NCBI GenBank assembly: GCA_937943625.1
Contig: CALEAD010000076.1
Location: 1 to 49,067 of the forward strand
Length of the DNA: 49,067 nucleotides
From: an uncultured Anaerolineae bacterium
GTDB lineage: Bacteria; Chloroflexota; Anaerolineae; Promineifilales; Promineifilaceae
Direction: 5' to 3'
The position numbers were made by a program, and so were the translations under genes. The notes beneath the pieces were generated by a model that was given only the letters and a program-made list of their open reading frames with translations, did not search any database and was not told where the DNA came from. Below are positions 25,758-33,705 of the stretch, piece by piece. The stretch's first letter is position 1. Each line of letters starts with the position of its first letter.

Positions 25758-27767
25758 TCATTTTGTACGCAGCGCTTCTTCCGTCTCCTGCCACACACGC
25801 AGCACCTCGGCCACGCTCCACGCCTGGGCAAAGCAGCCGCGCGGCGTAAACGGCGCATTGCCGTCGAAAATTTCGCTGATGCTGCCCACGCCATGGTCAG
25901 CCATGTGGTGCAACAGGGGCTGCACGTAAGAAAACGCCTCAGTGGGGTTCTGGTATACGCGCAGGTGGGCGCTGACAAAGGGGCCAATCAGCCAGCCCCA
26001 CACCGTGCCCTGGTGGTAGGCGGCGTCACGCTTGCGTTGGTCGCCGCCATAGTGTCCGATGTAAGTCTTGTCATCGGGCGAGAGGCTGCGCAGGCCGTGC
26101 GCCGTGAGCAAGTGGCGCGCGCACGCATCTACCAGAGAGCGCTGCTGTGCCGCGCTTAGCGGGGAGTAGGACAACGAAACGGCAAGGAGCTGATTAGGGC
26201 GCAGGCTGCCATCGTGCCCGTCAGGGCCGTCCAGCACGTCGTAGCAGTAACCCAGGTCGGCCTGCCAGAAACGGCCGAATCCGGCCTGCGCCTTTTTTGC
26301 CATTTCCGTATAGGGTTGGGCCTCTTCCCCCAGTAGCGCAGCAAAGTCGGCCAGCGTGTGCAGTGCGTTGTACCAGAGTGCGTTCACCTCCACCGGTTTG
26401 CCGATGCGTGGTGTCACCACCCAATCGTTGACTTTGGCGTCCATCCAAGTTAGCTGCACCCCCTCTTCACCCGCGTGCAGCAGGCCATCCTGGGGGTCGG
26501 CATAAATGTTGTAGCGGGTGCCGCGTCGGTGCCATTCCACAATGGTTTGCAGCGTGGGGAATAGCTCGCGCAGCAGCGCCAGATCGCCGGTGGCGGCGTG
26601 GTAGGCGCGAATGGCCTGAATGTACCACAGGGTGGCGTCTACGGTGTTGTATTCCGGCCGTTCGCCCACGTCGGGGAAGCGGTTGGGAATCATGCCCATG
26701 TCTACAAATTGGGCGTAGGTGCGCAGGATGCTGGCGGCTACGTCAGGGCGCCCCGTGACCAGGGTGAGTCCGGGTAGGGCGATCATGGTGTCGCGCCCCC
26801 AATCGCTAAACCAGGGGTAGCCGGCAATGATGGAACGGCCGTGTGCGTCTTGGGCCGTGGGTCTTTGCACCACAAACTGGTCTGCGGCCAGGGTTAGGTG
26901 GCGAATGTGGGGGGGCAACGGCCGTTGCTGTTGCGCCTCTGCCTGGGCGATCAACGCCTGCTCATACGCTTGACGCGCGGCATAAGCTGCGTCTCCATCT
27001 AGATTGGGCGCTGCTTCTGTGCTGGCCACTACCGTTAGCGCTTCCCCAGGGCGCAGCGTGGCGCGCAGCAGCGCCCCGTAGATGTGGTCTTCTTCCACGT
27101 CGTTTTGTCCGCGCTCTTCCTCAATGCGCAGGAAAAACTCCTCATACCAGTCGAACTGCGGCATCATTTCCGCTTTGTCGCTCAGCAAATAAAAGGGCGT
27201 GGCGCCAGGGAAGATTTGCAGGCGCAGCCCCTGGGCCACCGGCTCAATTAGCGGCTCCCAATCATTCATCATCGTTGTGCTGTGGTAATCACGGTAGTTG
27301 ACAAACGCCTTTGCTTCCAGCGTCAGCGGGCCAGTAGCGCGCGCCAGGCGATACTGAATATAGGTGGTGTTGGCTCCCGGCGCCATCCACACCCGCTTTT
27401 CTAGCAGGGCGTTGGCAATGCCAAAGGTCCAGACGGGAATAGTGCCCTCCAGGTGGAAGCGGTTGAGGTAGAAATGGCCGTTTGGCTCTACTGGCCCGCT
27501 GGCCCAGCGGTTGTTATACAGGCGATGAAATTTGCCGCTGTTGGGGTAGATGCCGTCGTATTCGGCCGTTTCGTCCAGCTTGGTAAGCAGCAGTGTGCGC
27601 CCCAATGGGGGGCGCAAAGCGGCAAAAAGCAGGCCATGATAGCGGCGCGTGAGTAGCCCGGCAATTGTGCCGGCGGCAAAGCCGCCAATGCCGTTGGTGC
27701 ACAGCCATTCGCGCCGTTCGGCGACAGCTAAATTGCCACATACCTCGCGTCCAAAATCAAACAACAT
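25758..27767 (-). CDS. glycogen debranching enzyme (amylo-alpha-1,6-glucosidase)
   Basis: Bacterial GDE of 669 residues. The N-terminal beta domain (about 1-230) begins FGREVCGNLAVAERREWLCTNGIGGFAAGTIAGLLTRRYHGLL, very typical of the family. The GH133-like helical catalytic domain (about 270-660) shows AGYPWFSDWGRDTMIALPGL, GLLHAGEEGVQLTWMDAKV and EVNALWYNALHTLADF. It removes alpha-1,6 branches from glycogen or related glucans in the cytoplasm. The ATG at 27767 has GGAG six bases upstream, inside a leader shared almost exactly with the polyphosphate glucokinase gene at 45573. Confidence 0.93.
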   Translation of the reverse strand: MLFDFGREVCGNLAVAERREWLCTNGIGGFAAGTIAGLLTRRYHGLLFAALRPPLGRTLLLTKLDETAEYDGIYPNSGKFHRLYNNRWASGPVEPNGHFYLNRFHLEGTIPVWTFGIANALLEKRVWMAPGANTTYIQYRLARATGPLTLEAKAFVNYRDYHSTTMMNDWEPLIEPVAQGLRLQIFPGATPFYLLSDKAEMMPQFDWYEEFFLRIEEERGQNDVEEDHIYGALLRATLRPGEALTVVASTEAAPNLDGDAAYAARQAYEQALIAQAEAQQQRPLPPHIRHLTLAADQFVVQRPTAQDAHGRSIIAGYPWFSDWGRDTMIALPGLTLVTGRPDVAASILRTYAQFVDMGMIPNRFPDVGERPEYNTVDATLWYIQAIRAYHAATGDLALLRELFPTLQTIVEWHRRGTRYNIYADPQDGLLHAGEEGVQLTWMDAKVNDWVVTPRIGKPVEVNALWYNALHTLADFAALLGEEAQPYTEMAKKAQAGFGRFWQADLGYCYDVLDGPDGHDGSLRPNQLLAVSLSYSPLSAAQQRSLVDACARHLLTAHGLRSLSPDDKTYIGHYGGDQRKRDAAYHQGTVWGWLIGPFVSAHLRVYQNPTEAFSYVQPLLHHMADHGVGSISEIFDGNAPFTPRGCFAQAWSVAEVLRVWQETEEALRTK

Positions 27768-27773
27768 TGTTTT

Positions 27774-27920
27774 CTCCCTTGAAAATATAGCCCGGTACTT
27801 CAACAAACTAACTTTTTTGGGTTCGTAGTAACGGCTTTAGCCGGTTACCCGCTGAAGCGGTTACTACAAACTTAGCCTGGTGCGCGCAGGTTTGGTAACC
27901 TGCGTTACGAGTTCATTCGT
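27774..27920 (-). repeat. ~147-nt shared leader, copy 1 (debranching enzyme)
   Basis: Read on the minus strand, 27920 to 27774 aligns without gaps to 45421-45567 on the plus strand, with about 11 mismatches by hand. It contains the perfect inverted repeat CGCAGGTTtggtAACCTGCG (27885-27904), the GTAGTAAC...GTTACTAC palindrome (27825-27867) and, at the gene-proximal end, TATTTTCAAGGGAG with the Shine-Dalgarno sequence. Confidence 0.9.
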
Positions 27921-27977
27921 AGAGTAAAGCATAACACGGATATACCCATTTTGCCGCAAATAGGCTAGACTATGGAT

Positions 27978-28073
27978 GGGAGTGGTTGTGTCCTGGTGGG
28001 CGCCCCGGTCTTCAAAATCGGTGGCTGGCTGCACGGAGCAGGCAGCGGTGGGTTCGACTCCCATCCACTCCCG
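27978..28073 (+). tRNA. selC: tRNA-Sec (anticodon UCA)
   Basis: 96-base tRNA with the bacterial selenocysteine layout. The acceptor stem has eight pairs, GGGAGTGG with CCACTCCC. The D stem has six pairs, GTGTCC/GGGCGC, with a four-base loop. The anticodon loop CTTCAAA carries TCA at 28012-28014. There is a long variable arm (about GCTGGCTGC/GCAGGCAGC) and a five-pair T stem with loop TTCGACT. Discriminator is G; CCA is not encoded. UCA would read UGA. TAGACT at 27966-27971 could be a -10 that starts transcription at base 1, but there is no good -35. No selA, selB or selD gene is in the window. Confidence 0.93.
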
Positions 28074-28130
28074 CTTGTTTCTGTCTTGAAAATGACCGCC
28101 GACGGCAGACCGCCGCCTGTAAGTGTCGCC

Positions 28131-28209
28131 CAGGTTACCAAACCCGGTTGGTATGTGCAGGTTTGGTAACCTGCGTTACATTTTCATTTGTGGTGGTGCA
28201 CCCCACTCA
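28131..28209. repeat. CGCAGGTT / GGTGCACC intergenic repeat
   Basis: CAGGTTACCAAACCC, then GCAGGTTTGGTAACCTGC (28157-28174), followed by TTTTCATTTG and GTGGTGCACCCCACTC. The same blocks appear in 27885-27920, 33017-33069, 39638-39690 and 45405-45459. Confidence 0.7.
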
Positions 28210-28214
28210 TGCAG

Positions 28215-28265
28215 TCTCCGTGCTTTCTCTGTGTAGCTCCGTGTAATCATCCTGGGCCTGTATAG
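28215..28265. repeat. CTCCGTG... intergenic repeat, copy 1
   Basis: TCTCCGTGCTTTCTCTG and CTCCGTGTAATCATCC, then GGCCTGTATAG, recur with few changes at 42698-42749 (CTCCGTGCCTTCTCCG, TCCGTGTAATCATCC, GACCTGTATAG). Both copies lie in gaps upstream or downstream of unrelated genes. Confidence 0.75.
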
Positions 28266-28274
28266 TGCCCTGGG

Positions 28275-29969
28275 TTATGCAAGAGCCATAAAACGCCAAT
28301 CGCCACTCCAGGGCGACAGGTGAAAGGTGTGCGCATATGGCGCAGGCAGGGTAATGGTTTGCGGCGTGTCGCTGAGATTGAAGGCAACAAGTAAGGTTTC
28401 TGCCCCGTCACTGACGGCGTAGGCGTAAGTGGCATCGCCAATGTGCAGGGTGGTGCGCTGCCCCTGGCGAATGACGGGATGCTGGCGGCGCAGGTGGGCT
28501 AACTGGCGGAACCATTCACGCACTTCCTCATTCTGGTTGTCCCAAGGCATGGGCAGACGGCATTCTTCCATGCCGTGGCTGCCTAGGGCGCCGATGGCGC
28601 GCTGCTGGCTGAGGCCTATTTCTGTGCCGTTGTAGACGACAGGAGGCTGGGACAGGGTGAACTGGCAAAGGGCGGCCAGCTTTAGTTTGCGCGTGTCGTT
28701 GCCGGCGATGAAAAGGAAGCGGTTCATGTCGTGGTTGTCCAGGAAGCTGGGGCGGGTGACGTGGGGCGGAAAGTAGGCCTCGTGCAGGTGCAAAAAGGCG
28801 TCAAATTCGGCTGCGCTCATGGTGTTGAAGGCGAAGGTGTCGCGCAGTTTTTGCGCCAGAAGGAAGTCGAGATTGCCGTGAAAACGGCCGTCGTAACTTA
28901 TTTGCGTGGTGGGGGTGTGCACCGTCTCACCAAATAGCCAGGCATCTGGCTTGATGGGCCGGACGAACGCCCGCAGCGCTGTCCAGAAATCGTGGGATGG
29001 CCCCAGGGTGTAATCAATGCGCAGGCCGGCAAACCCTTTTTCCAGCCAGAAGCGCACGCTGCGAAAGAGATAATCGCGCACGGCCGGGTTTTCCGTGTTT
29101 AGCTCCGGTAGCTCCTTCACCTCGTAATAGGCTACGTAATCATCGGGCCAATGGCGCCAGCGGAACCAGTCATGATAAGGGCTGTCGCGCCGCGCCAGGG
29201 CATCCTGGAAATAGGGGTGGGTGCTGCCAACGTGGTTGCCCACGAAGTCGAGCAGCAGGCGAATGCCGCGCCGCTGTGCCTGCTTAATCAGTTCCTCCAT
29301 GTCGGTCATGCTGCCCAGGCGGGGGTTGACGCTGAAATGGTCGGTGGCGTGGTAGCCGTGATGGGTGAGGTCGGGAAAGAAGGGGTTGAGCCAGATGGCG
29401 TTGAAACCCATGCCGGCGATGTAGTCGAGCTTTTCAATGATGCCGCGCAGAGTGCCGCCAAAAATGTCGCGTAGGTGGGTGGTGTGGTTCCAGCTACGGC
29501 CGTTTCCCGGATTAAACCGGTCGGGGAATACCTGGTACACAATGGCCTCCCATGCCCAATCAGGCGCCGGCCATGCGCCTACCAGGTAGGAGAAGGTGGC
29601 ACCGTCGTCGGCCAGAACCGCTTCACCGCCATGGGCGGGGTAGGCGCGAATTTGATAGCGCACCAGCGTGCCCTCGGCGCGGGCAGGTAGGTGGCCCTGC
29701 CAGGTGGCGCGGTAACGCCAGTTGAGAATGTCCCACTCGATATGCGTGCGCTGCAGGGGGATCACGGCCGTTTCTGGCTCCAGCAGCACACATTCTACGC
29801 GCTCAATTCGCCGGGGCAGACCGGTGGTGACGGTGAGCAGCGGGGTGGAAACGGCCGTTGGTGCAATCGGGTCTATCCGGTTCAGGTGGCGCACACCGGC
29901 CGTTTGCCCTTTCAGGTAAGCAACCTGTTTCTCTAGGGTAGCAAGTGAGCCGAAGATGGTTTCGTTCAT
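28275..29969 (-). CDS. GH13 alpha-glycosidase (neopullulanase/cyclomaltodextrinase-like)
   Basis: 564 residues, no signal peptide, so probably cytoplasmic. An N-terminal beta domain (about 30-130) precedes the catalytic barrel beginning EAIVYQVFPDRF. Catalytic residues by family pattern are Asp319 (GLRIDYT), Glu348 (LFGETVH) and Asp414 (FLDNHDMNR). The conserved DFVGNHV gives the first His region. A small C-terminal beta domain ends the protein. It likely trims maltodextrins or cyclodextrins taken into the cell. No good Shine-Dalgarno sequence is seen before the ATG. It lies downstream of an extracytoplasmic GH13 gene on the same strand. Confidence 0.9.
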   Translation of the reverse strand: MNETIFGSLATLEKQVAYLKGQTAGVRHLNRIDPIAPTAVSTPLLTVTTGLPRRIERVECVLLEPETAVIPLQRTHIEWDILNWRYRATWQGHLPARAEGTLVRYQIRAYPAHGGEAVLADDGATFSYLVGAWPAPDWAWEAIVYQVFPDRFNPGNGRSWNHTTHLRDIFGGTLRGIIEKLDYIAGMGFNAIWLNPFFPDLTHHGYHATDHFSVNPRLGSMTDMEELIKQAQRRGIRLLLDFVGNHVGSTHPYFQDALARRDSPYHDWFRWRHWPDDYVAYYEVKELPELNTENPAVRDYLFRSVRFWLEKGFAGLRIDYTLGPSHDFWTALRAFVRPIKPDAWLFGETVHTPTTQISYDGRFHGNLDFLLAQKLRDTFAFNTMSAAEFDAFLHLHEAYFPPHVTRPSFLDNHDMNRFLFIAGNDTRKLKLAALCQFTLSQPPVVYNGTEIGLSQQRAIGALGSHGMEECRLPMPWDNQNEEVREWFRQLAHLRRQHPVIRQGQRTTLHIGDATYAYAVSDGAETLLVAFNLSDTPQTITLPAPYAHTFHLSPWSGDWRFMALA

Positions 29970-30018
29970 AAATGATTACTGGGTGGCCTGGTTCATTACT
30001 TTGCCAGGTTATATTCTG

Positions 30019-30045
30019 AAAATCGGGAGTATAGATCCCGATTTT
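30019..30045 (-). terminator. hairpin terminator between the two GH13 genes
   Basis: Perfect ten-pair inverted repeat AAAATCGGGA / TCCCGATTTT around a seven-base loop, ten bases after the stop codon of the upstream gene. The T-rich 3' arm makes it terminator-like on either strand, though the T-run is only four long. Confidence 0.7.
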
Positions 30046-30054
30046 CAAGGTTCT

Positions 30055-31761
30055 CTATTTTTCCGTCAGCAAAATGAGGGTCGTGCTGTGCGGCGGCAGC
30101 TCCGGCAGAGGTTGGTAGTCGGTAAAGCCACCCGCCCCGTTGAGCGTTGGCGGGGGCACATTCCCAGAGCCGTAGAGAAGGGTGGGGTTGGCGGAAACGG
30201 CCGTTAGCGGCCCCTCGGCCAGATTTAAGCGATACTCACCCAGGGCGCGGTCACCCAGGTTCAGCAGCACCAAAATCACCTGCTCATCCGTATGGCGCAG
30301 CGCCGCGTAGACGCGCCCAGGGCTGCTCTCCACCAGCCTCCACCCTCCCACAGAAAGCGCCGGGTAAGCGCGGCGCAGGTGAATCAGGGCGCGGTAATGG
30401 TGCAACAGCGAGTTGGGGTCATTTTCCTGAAGCGCCACGCTACGGGTAGGATAATCCTTAAAGGGCGCGCGCCAGGGCGTGCCGCCGGTAAAACAGACCT
30501 GCGGCCCGTCACTGCACCATTGCATTGGCAGGCGGATGTCCTCGTCCGGCTTCACGCCTATCATACCAATTTCTTCGCCGTAGTAGATGAACGGAATGCC
30601 GGGCGACGTCAGCAGCAGCGTCGCTGCCATTTTTGCCTTGCCCTCATCCCCGCCAAGCTGTGACATGACGCGATTCTGGTCATGATTGGTGATAAACGTG
30701 CCATACTGCCCTGGCGGGTAGAAGCGATTGACGTCGCCTAGCGTCCTGGCAAACATATTGCTGATTCCCACTTTGCTGCTGTTGAGAATATCCAGCGCCA
30801 GCTTAAACTCGAACACCGCATCTACGGCGTTGCCCACGTAGCGGGCAGAAATTTGCGGCTCTTCGCTCCACACCTCGCCAATAGCAAAGGCGCTGGCATC
30901 CACACTTTTATAGAAGGTATAGAAGTCACGCAGCCAGGCCAGGGTGCTGTTGCTGTGCTCCTGAATTTGTCCATCTTCCAGCAGGTGCTTGATGGCGTCC
31001 AGGCGGAAGCCGTCGGCGCCCATCTCCTCCAACCAAAAGCGGGCGGCATCGTAAATGGCGGTCGTGACATCGGGATTGGCCAGGTTTAGGTCGGGCATTT
31101 TGTGCCAGAAGATGCCGTAATAGGCGCCGGTGGGGGTGGTGTGCCACACTTTCTGGCCGATGGGGCCGCGCCAGCCGGGGTCGCTCTCTTGCCAGACGTA
31201 CCAGTCGCGGTAGGGGGAGTCGGGATTGCGCGATGCCACAAACCAGGGGTGTTCGTCGGAGGTGTGATTCATGACGAAATCTACAATGACGCGAATGCCG
31301 CGCCGGTGCGCCTCGGCCATCAGCCGCTTGAAGTCGTCGTTGCTGCCGTAGCCCGGGTTGACCTGGTAGTAGTCGGTAACGTCGTAACCATGATAGCTGG
31401 GAGAGGCCATGATCGGCATCAGCCAGATGGCGGTGATGCCCAGGTCGGTTGTGGTGTTTGGGTCGCCATCGTTGAGGTAATCGAGTTTCTCGATGAGGCC
31501 GTTGAGGTCGCCAATGCCGTCGCTGTTGCTGTCGTAGAAGCTGCGCACAAAGATTTGGTAGAAGATGGCGTCTTCCCACCAACGCACTGGTTCTTCTCCT
31601 CTCCCCTCTAGCTCTTGCTCTAGCTCTGGTTTTGGTGTGGGGATAACGGCCGTTTCGTTCTGCACCACATTTTGCGCCGCATTTTGTGCCGCGCAACCTA
31701 CCAGCAGCACCAGCGTCAGCCCAATTTGCCAAAGCGCCTGCCATGTTTGTCGTCTGTTCAT
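30055..31761 (-). CDS. GH13 alpha-amylase/alpha-glucosidase lipoprotein
   Basis: 568 residues with lipobox LVGC (Cys23) and a short acidic linker, so anchored outside the cytoplasmic membrane. The catalytic barrel begins AIFYQIFVRSFYDSNSDGIGDLNG, which carries the DSNSDGIGD calcium-site pattern. It contains DFVMNHT, Asp255 (GFRLDAIKH), Glu296 (IGEVWSE) and Asp361 (TNHDQNR) as the catalytic triad. A C-terminal beta domain follows. It likely degrades external alpha-glucans before uptake. The ATG at 31761 is chosen over an in-frame TTG two codons earlier because AAGGA is six bases upstream. Confidence 0.92.
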   Translation of the reverse strand: MNRRQTWQALWQIGLTLVLLVGCAAQNAAQNVVQNETAVIPTPKPELEQELEGRGEEPVRWWEDAIFYQIFVRSFYDSNSDGIGDLNGLIEKLDYLNDGDPNTTTDLGITAIWLMPIMASPSYHGYDVTDYYQVNPGYGSNDDFKRLMAEAHRRGIRVIVDFVMNHTSDEHPWFVASRNPDSPYRDWYVWQESDPGWRGPIGQKVWHTTPTGAYYGIFWHKMPDLNLANPDVTTAIYDAARFWLEEMGADGFRLDAIKHLLEDGQIQEHSNSTLAWLRDFYTFYKSVDASAFAIGEVWSEEPQISARYVGNAVDAVFEFKLALDILNSSKVGISNMFARTLGDVNRFYPPGQYGTFITNHDQNRVMSQLGGDEGKAKMAATLLLTSPGIPFIYYGEEIGMIGVKPDEDIRLPMQWCSDGPQVCFTGGTPWRAPFKDYPTRSVALQENDPNSLLHHYRALIHLRRAYPALSVGGWRLVESSPGRVYAALRHTDEQVILVLLNLGDRALGEYRLNLAEGPLTAVSANPTLLYGSGNVPPPTLNGAGGFTDYQPLPELPPHSTTLILLTEK

Positions 31762-31872
31762 AGCCAATCCTTGCTAAAAATCGTTTAGCGCGCAACGATG
31801 ATGGGCATTATACAACCAACAGTGGGCAAACCACAGAGGCGCGGCGCAATTTTTGCTCGAATTGTGCCGGTG

Positions 31873-33000
31873 CTACTCCTCCTCTTCATTGGTGAAGACC
31901 CATCCCCCCGACGTTTGCTGTAAGGGCAACGGCCGTTGGCGTAGCCCCAAAATGTCATAGCTATACACCTCGCGCACCAGCGTAATAATCGTCGCCAGCA
32001 GCGGCACAGACAGCAACACCCCCAGTGCGCCCAGCAGAATGCCACAAATCACCTGAAACAACAGCATCCCGCCGGCGGGGATGTTTAGCTCCGCCTTGAC
32101 AATGGAGGGAGTCAGGATATTGCTTTCTACCAACTGGATGAGCAAATATGCCACGACAATGATCGGCCAGGAAGAGGGATCGTTTGCCAGGGTAAAAATG
32201 GTGATGGGGATGAGGGGTAAAAAGACGCCCACATTTGGGATGAGTGTGGCAAAACCGGCAAAGACAGCCACGCTCATGACGTTGGGCATGCGCAAAATGA
32301 CGCCCAAAATCAGCCAGACAAGCAGGGTGGTAATCGTGATCGAGATGAGTAGCGCCGAGAGCCAGCTGCGCAGGGTGTGGTACAGCGCATTCCAGATGGA
32401 GAGCGCACGCTGGTGATAGGCACCGGGAATGAGAAACAAAGAGGCGCGCACGTAACTAAACGGGTCAATGAGAAAAAAGATGCTGATGAAGAGGATGATC
32501 GCCAGATTGGCCACTGTTGAAGCGAGAATACCAAATCCTTGCAGCACAATAGGAATGCCGGCATTCAGCACGGAAACGGCGCGGTTGATGATTTCCTGAC
32601 TGTTACCAACCAGGGTTGCAAATTCCAGCGCTGGCAGCAGTTCTAACAAGCGCTCGTTGCTCTCACGAAATTGTTGGTAGGAGTCTGCGGCGTTGGTCAG
32701 GGCGCGGGGAACCTGGGCAAAAAGGGCTACGGTTTCGCGCACAATGGTGGGCAGCACGATGAGGTTGACAAGCAAAATGATGAGCAGCGCCAGCAGGATG
32801 GCTGCCAGCAGGGCCAGGCGCCGGGGCCAGTGCAGGCGATGTTGCAAGAAGTTGGCGGGAATGCTCATGGCGACAGCGATCACCACGGCGGCAAAGCCCA
32901 GCAGCAGCGTCTGGCGCAGGTGCCAGACACCAAGCAAAAAGATGGTGAGAATGCTGACCAGCAACGTGCGCTGCAAGAAGGCGCGATAGCTCATAGGCAT
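31873..33000 (-). CDS. AI-2E family transporter
   Basis: Membrane protein of 375 residues with seven to eight hydrophobic helices. The family pattern includes the early double helix (LLVSILTIFLLGVWHLRQTLLLGFAAVVIAVAM) and the extracellular-type middle segment with ALTNAADSYQQF. It ends with FLPLIPITIFTLANDPSS, QLVESNILTPSIVKAELNIP and LGALGVLLSVPLLATI. Substrates of the family vary (autoinducer export, Na+/H+ exchange) and cannot be assigned. Two possible ATGs (33000, 32994); neither has a Shine-Dalgarno sequence. Confidence 0.88.
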   Translation of the reverse strand: MPMSYRAFLQRTLLVSILTIFLLGVWHLRQTLLLGFAAVVIAVAMSIPANFLQHRLHWPRRLALLAAILLALLIILLVNLIVLPTIVRETVALFAQVPRALTNAADSYQQFRESNERLLELLPALEFATLVGNSQEIINRAVSVLNAGIPIVLQGFGILASTVANLAIILFISIFFLIDPFSYVRASLFLIPGAYHQRALSIWNALYHTLRSWLSALLISITITTLLVWLILGVILRMPNVMSVAVFAGFATLIPNVGVFLPLIPITIFTLANDPSSWPIIVVAYLLIQLVESNILTPSIVKAELNIPAGGMLLFQVICGILLGALGVLLSVPLLATIITLVREVYSYDILGLRQRPLPLQQTSGGWVFTNEEEE

Positions 33001-33016
33001 TGTAGAACGAGACTTT

Positions 33017-33129
33017 ACGAGTGGGGTGCACCACTACGAATGAAAGAATGAAAGTGTAACGCAAGTTCCATTTAGAAGATAGACCACTGACCGCAAACGG
33101 CGGTTAGCGGTCGGCAGTCGGCGGTCATT
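33017..33129. repeat. GGTGCACC and GACCGCC repeat blocks
   Basis: GAGTGGGGTGCACCACTACG and GAATGAAAGTGTAACGCA (33017-33069) belong to the CGCAGGTT/GGTGCACC family. GACCGCAAACGGCGGTTAGC and GTCGGCGGTCATTTTTC (33087-33131) belong to the GACCGCC family. Both lie between the transporter and the CopD-like gene. Confidence 0.6.
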
Positions 33130-33140
33130 TTTCCAGAAGG

Positions 33141-33638
33141 TTAAACGGCCGTTGCCACAGCCGTAAACAGGAGAACGGCCGTTGCGCACGCCAGATTCAC
33201 CCACAGTAGCTGTTTTTCCTTTTTTTGCAGCACTGCTTGCTCCACCTCAGCCAATTTAGGCTTGTTCTCCAACAGCGTGCGCACCCGCTCCATGCTGGGG
33301 TACAGCACCGCCTGCATATACGCACTCACCAGCACCATGCCGCCAAACGCCACGTGCTTCAGCAGCATCGCCCCGGCCCAAACGCTGTCTATGACCAAAA
33401 ACCCATTATAGTTTGGGTCATTGGTCATCTGCACAAACCCTGTAATCAGCAATACCACCAGGCTGCCGTTGGCCCAGGGCAAAAAGCGCTTTTGCAGCGT
33501 CAGCCATTGATTTGCCGTCAGCGTTTGCTGCCGCAGCGCCGGCAGCGCCACCAACGCCAGCAGCGCCAGCCCTCCCAGCCATATTACCGTTGCCAGCAAA
33601 TGAACCCAGTAAGAAATTGCCAACACCCAAAAGATCAT
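33141..33638 (-). CDS. CopD-like four-helix membrane protein
   Basis: 165 residues with four hydrophobic segments. The pattern WVHLLATVIWLGGLALLALVALPAL resembles the copper resistance D (CopD) domain, with a histidine in helix 1. A second histidine follows in LLKHVAFGGMVLV. It may bind haem or copper in the membrane; function is inferred only from this resemblance. The ATG has GGGAG six bases upstream, inside a TTTTCAAGGGAGA block. Four of the last residues come from ACGGCCGT sites. Confidence 0.7.
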   Translation of the reverse strand: MIFWVLAISYWVHLLATVIWLGGLALLALVALPALRQQTLTANQWLTLQKRFLPWANGSLVVLLITGFVQMTNDPNYNGFLVIDSVWAGAMLLKHVAFGGMVLVSAYMQAVLYPSMERVRTLLENKPKLAEVEQAVLQKKEKQLLWVNLACATAVLLFTAVATAV

Positions 33639-33705
33639 TGCCGTCTCCCTTGAAAATGACCGCTGATCGCTGACCGCCTACGAAACAACCCTTAACGCCT
33701 GCGCC

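Noticed and set aside
27864..28064. Minus-strand frame over the tRNA-Sec gene (MGVEPTAACS...)
   Set aside because: It is the antisense of the tRNA and repeats; no ribosome-binding site and no recognisable family. The tRNA structure explains the sequence.
27768..28274. Genomic island integrated at the tRNA-Sec gene
   Set aside because: No integrase, no repeat of the tRNA 3' end nearby, and flanking genes are of ordinary composition.
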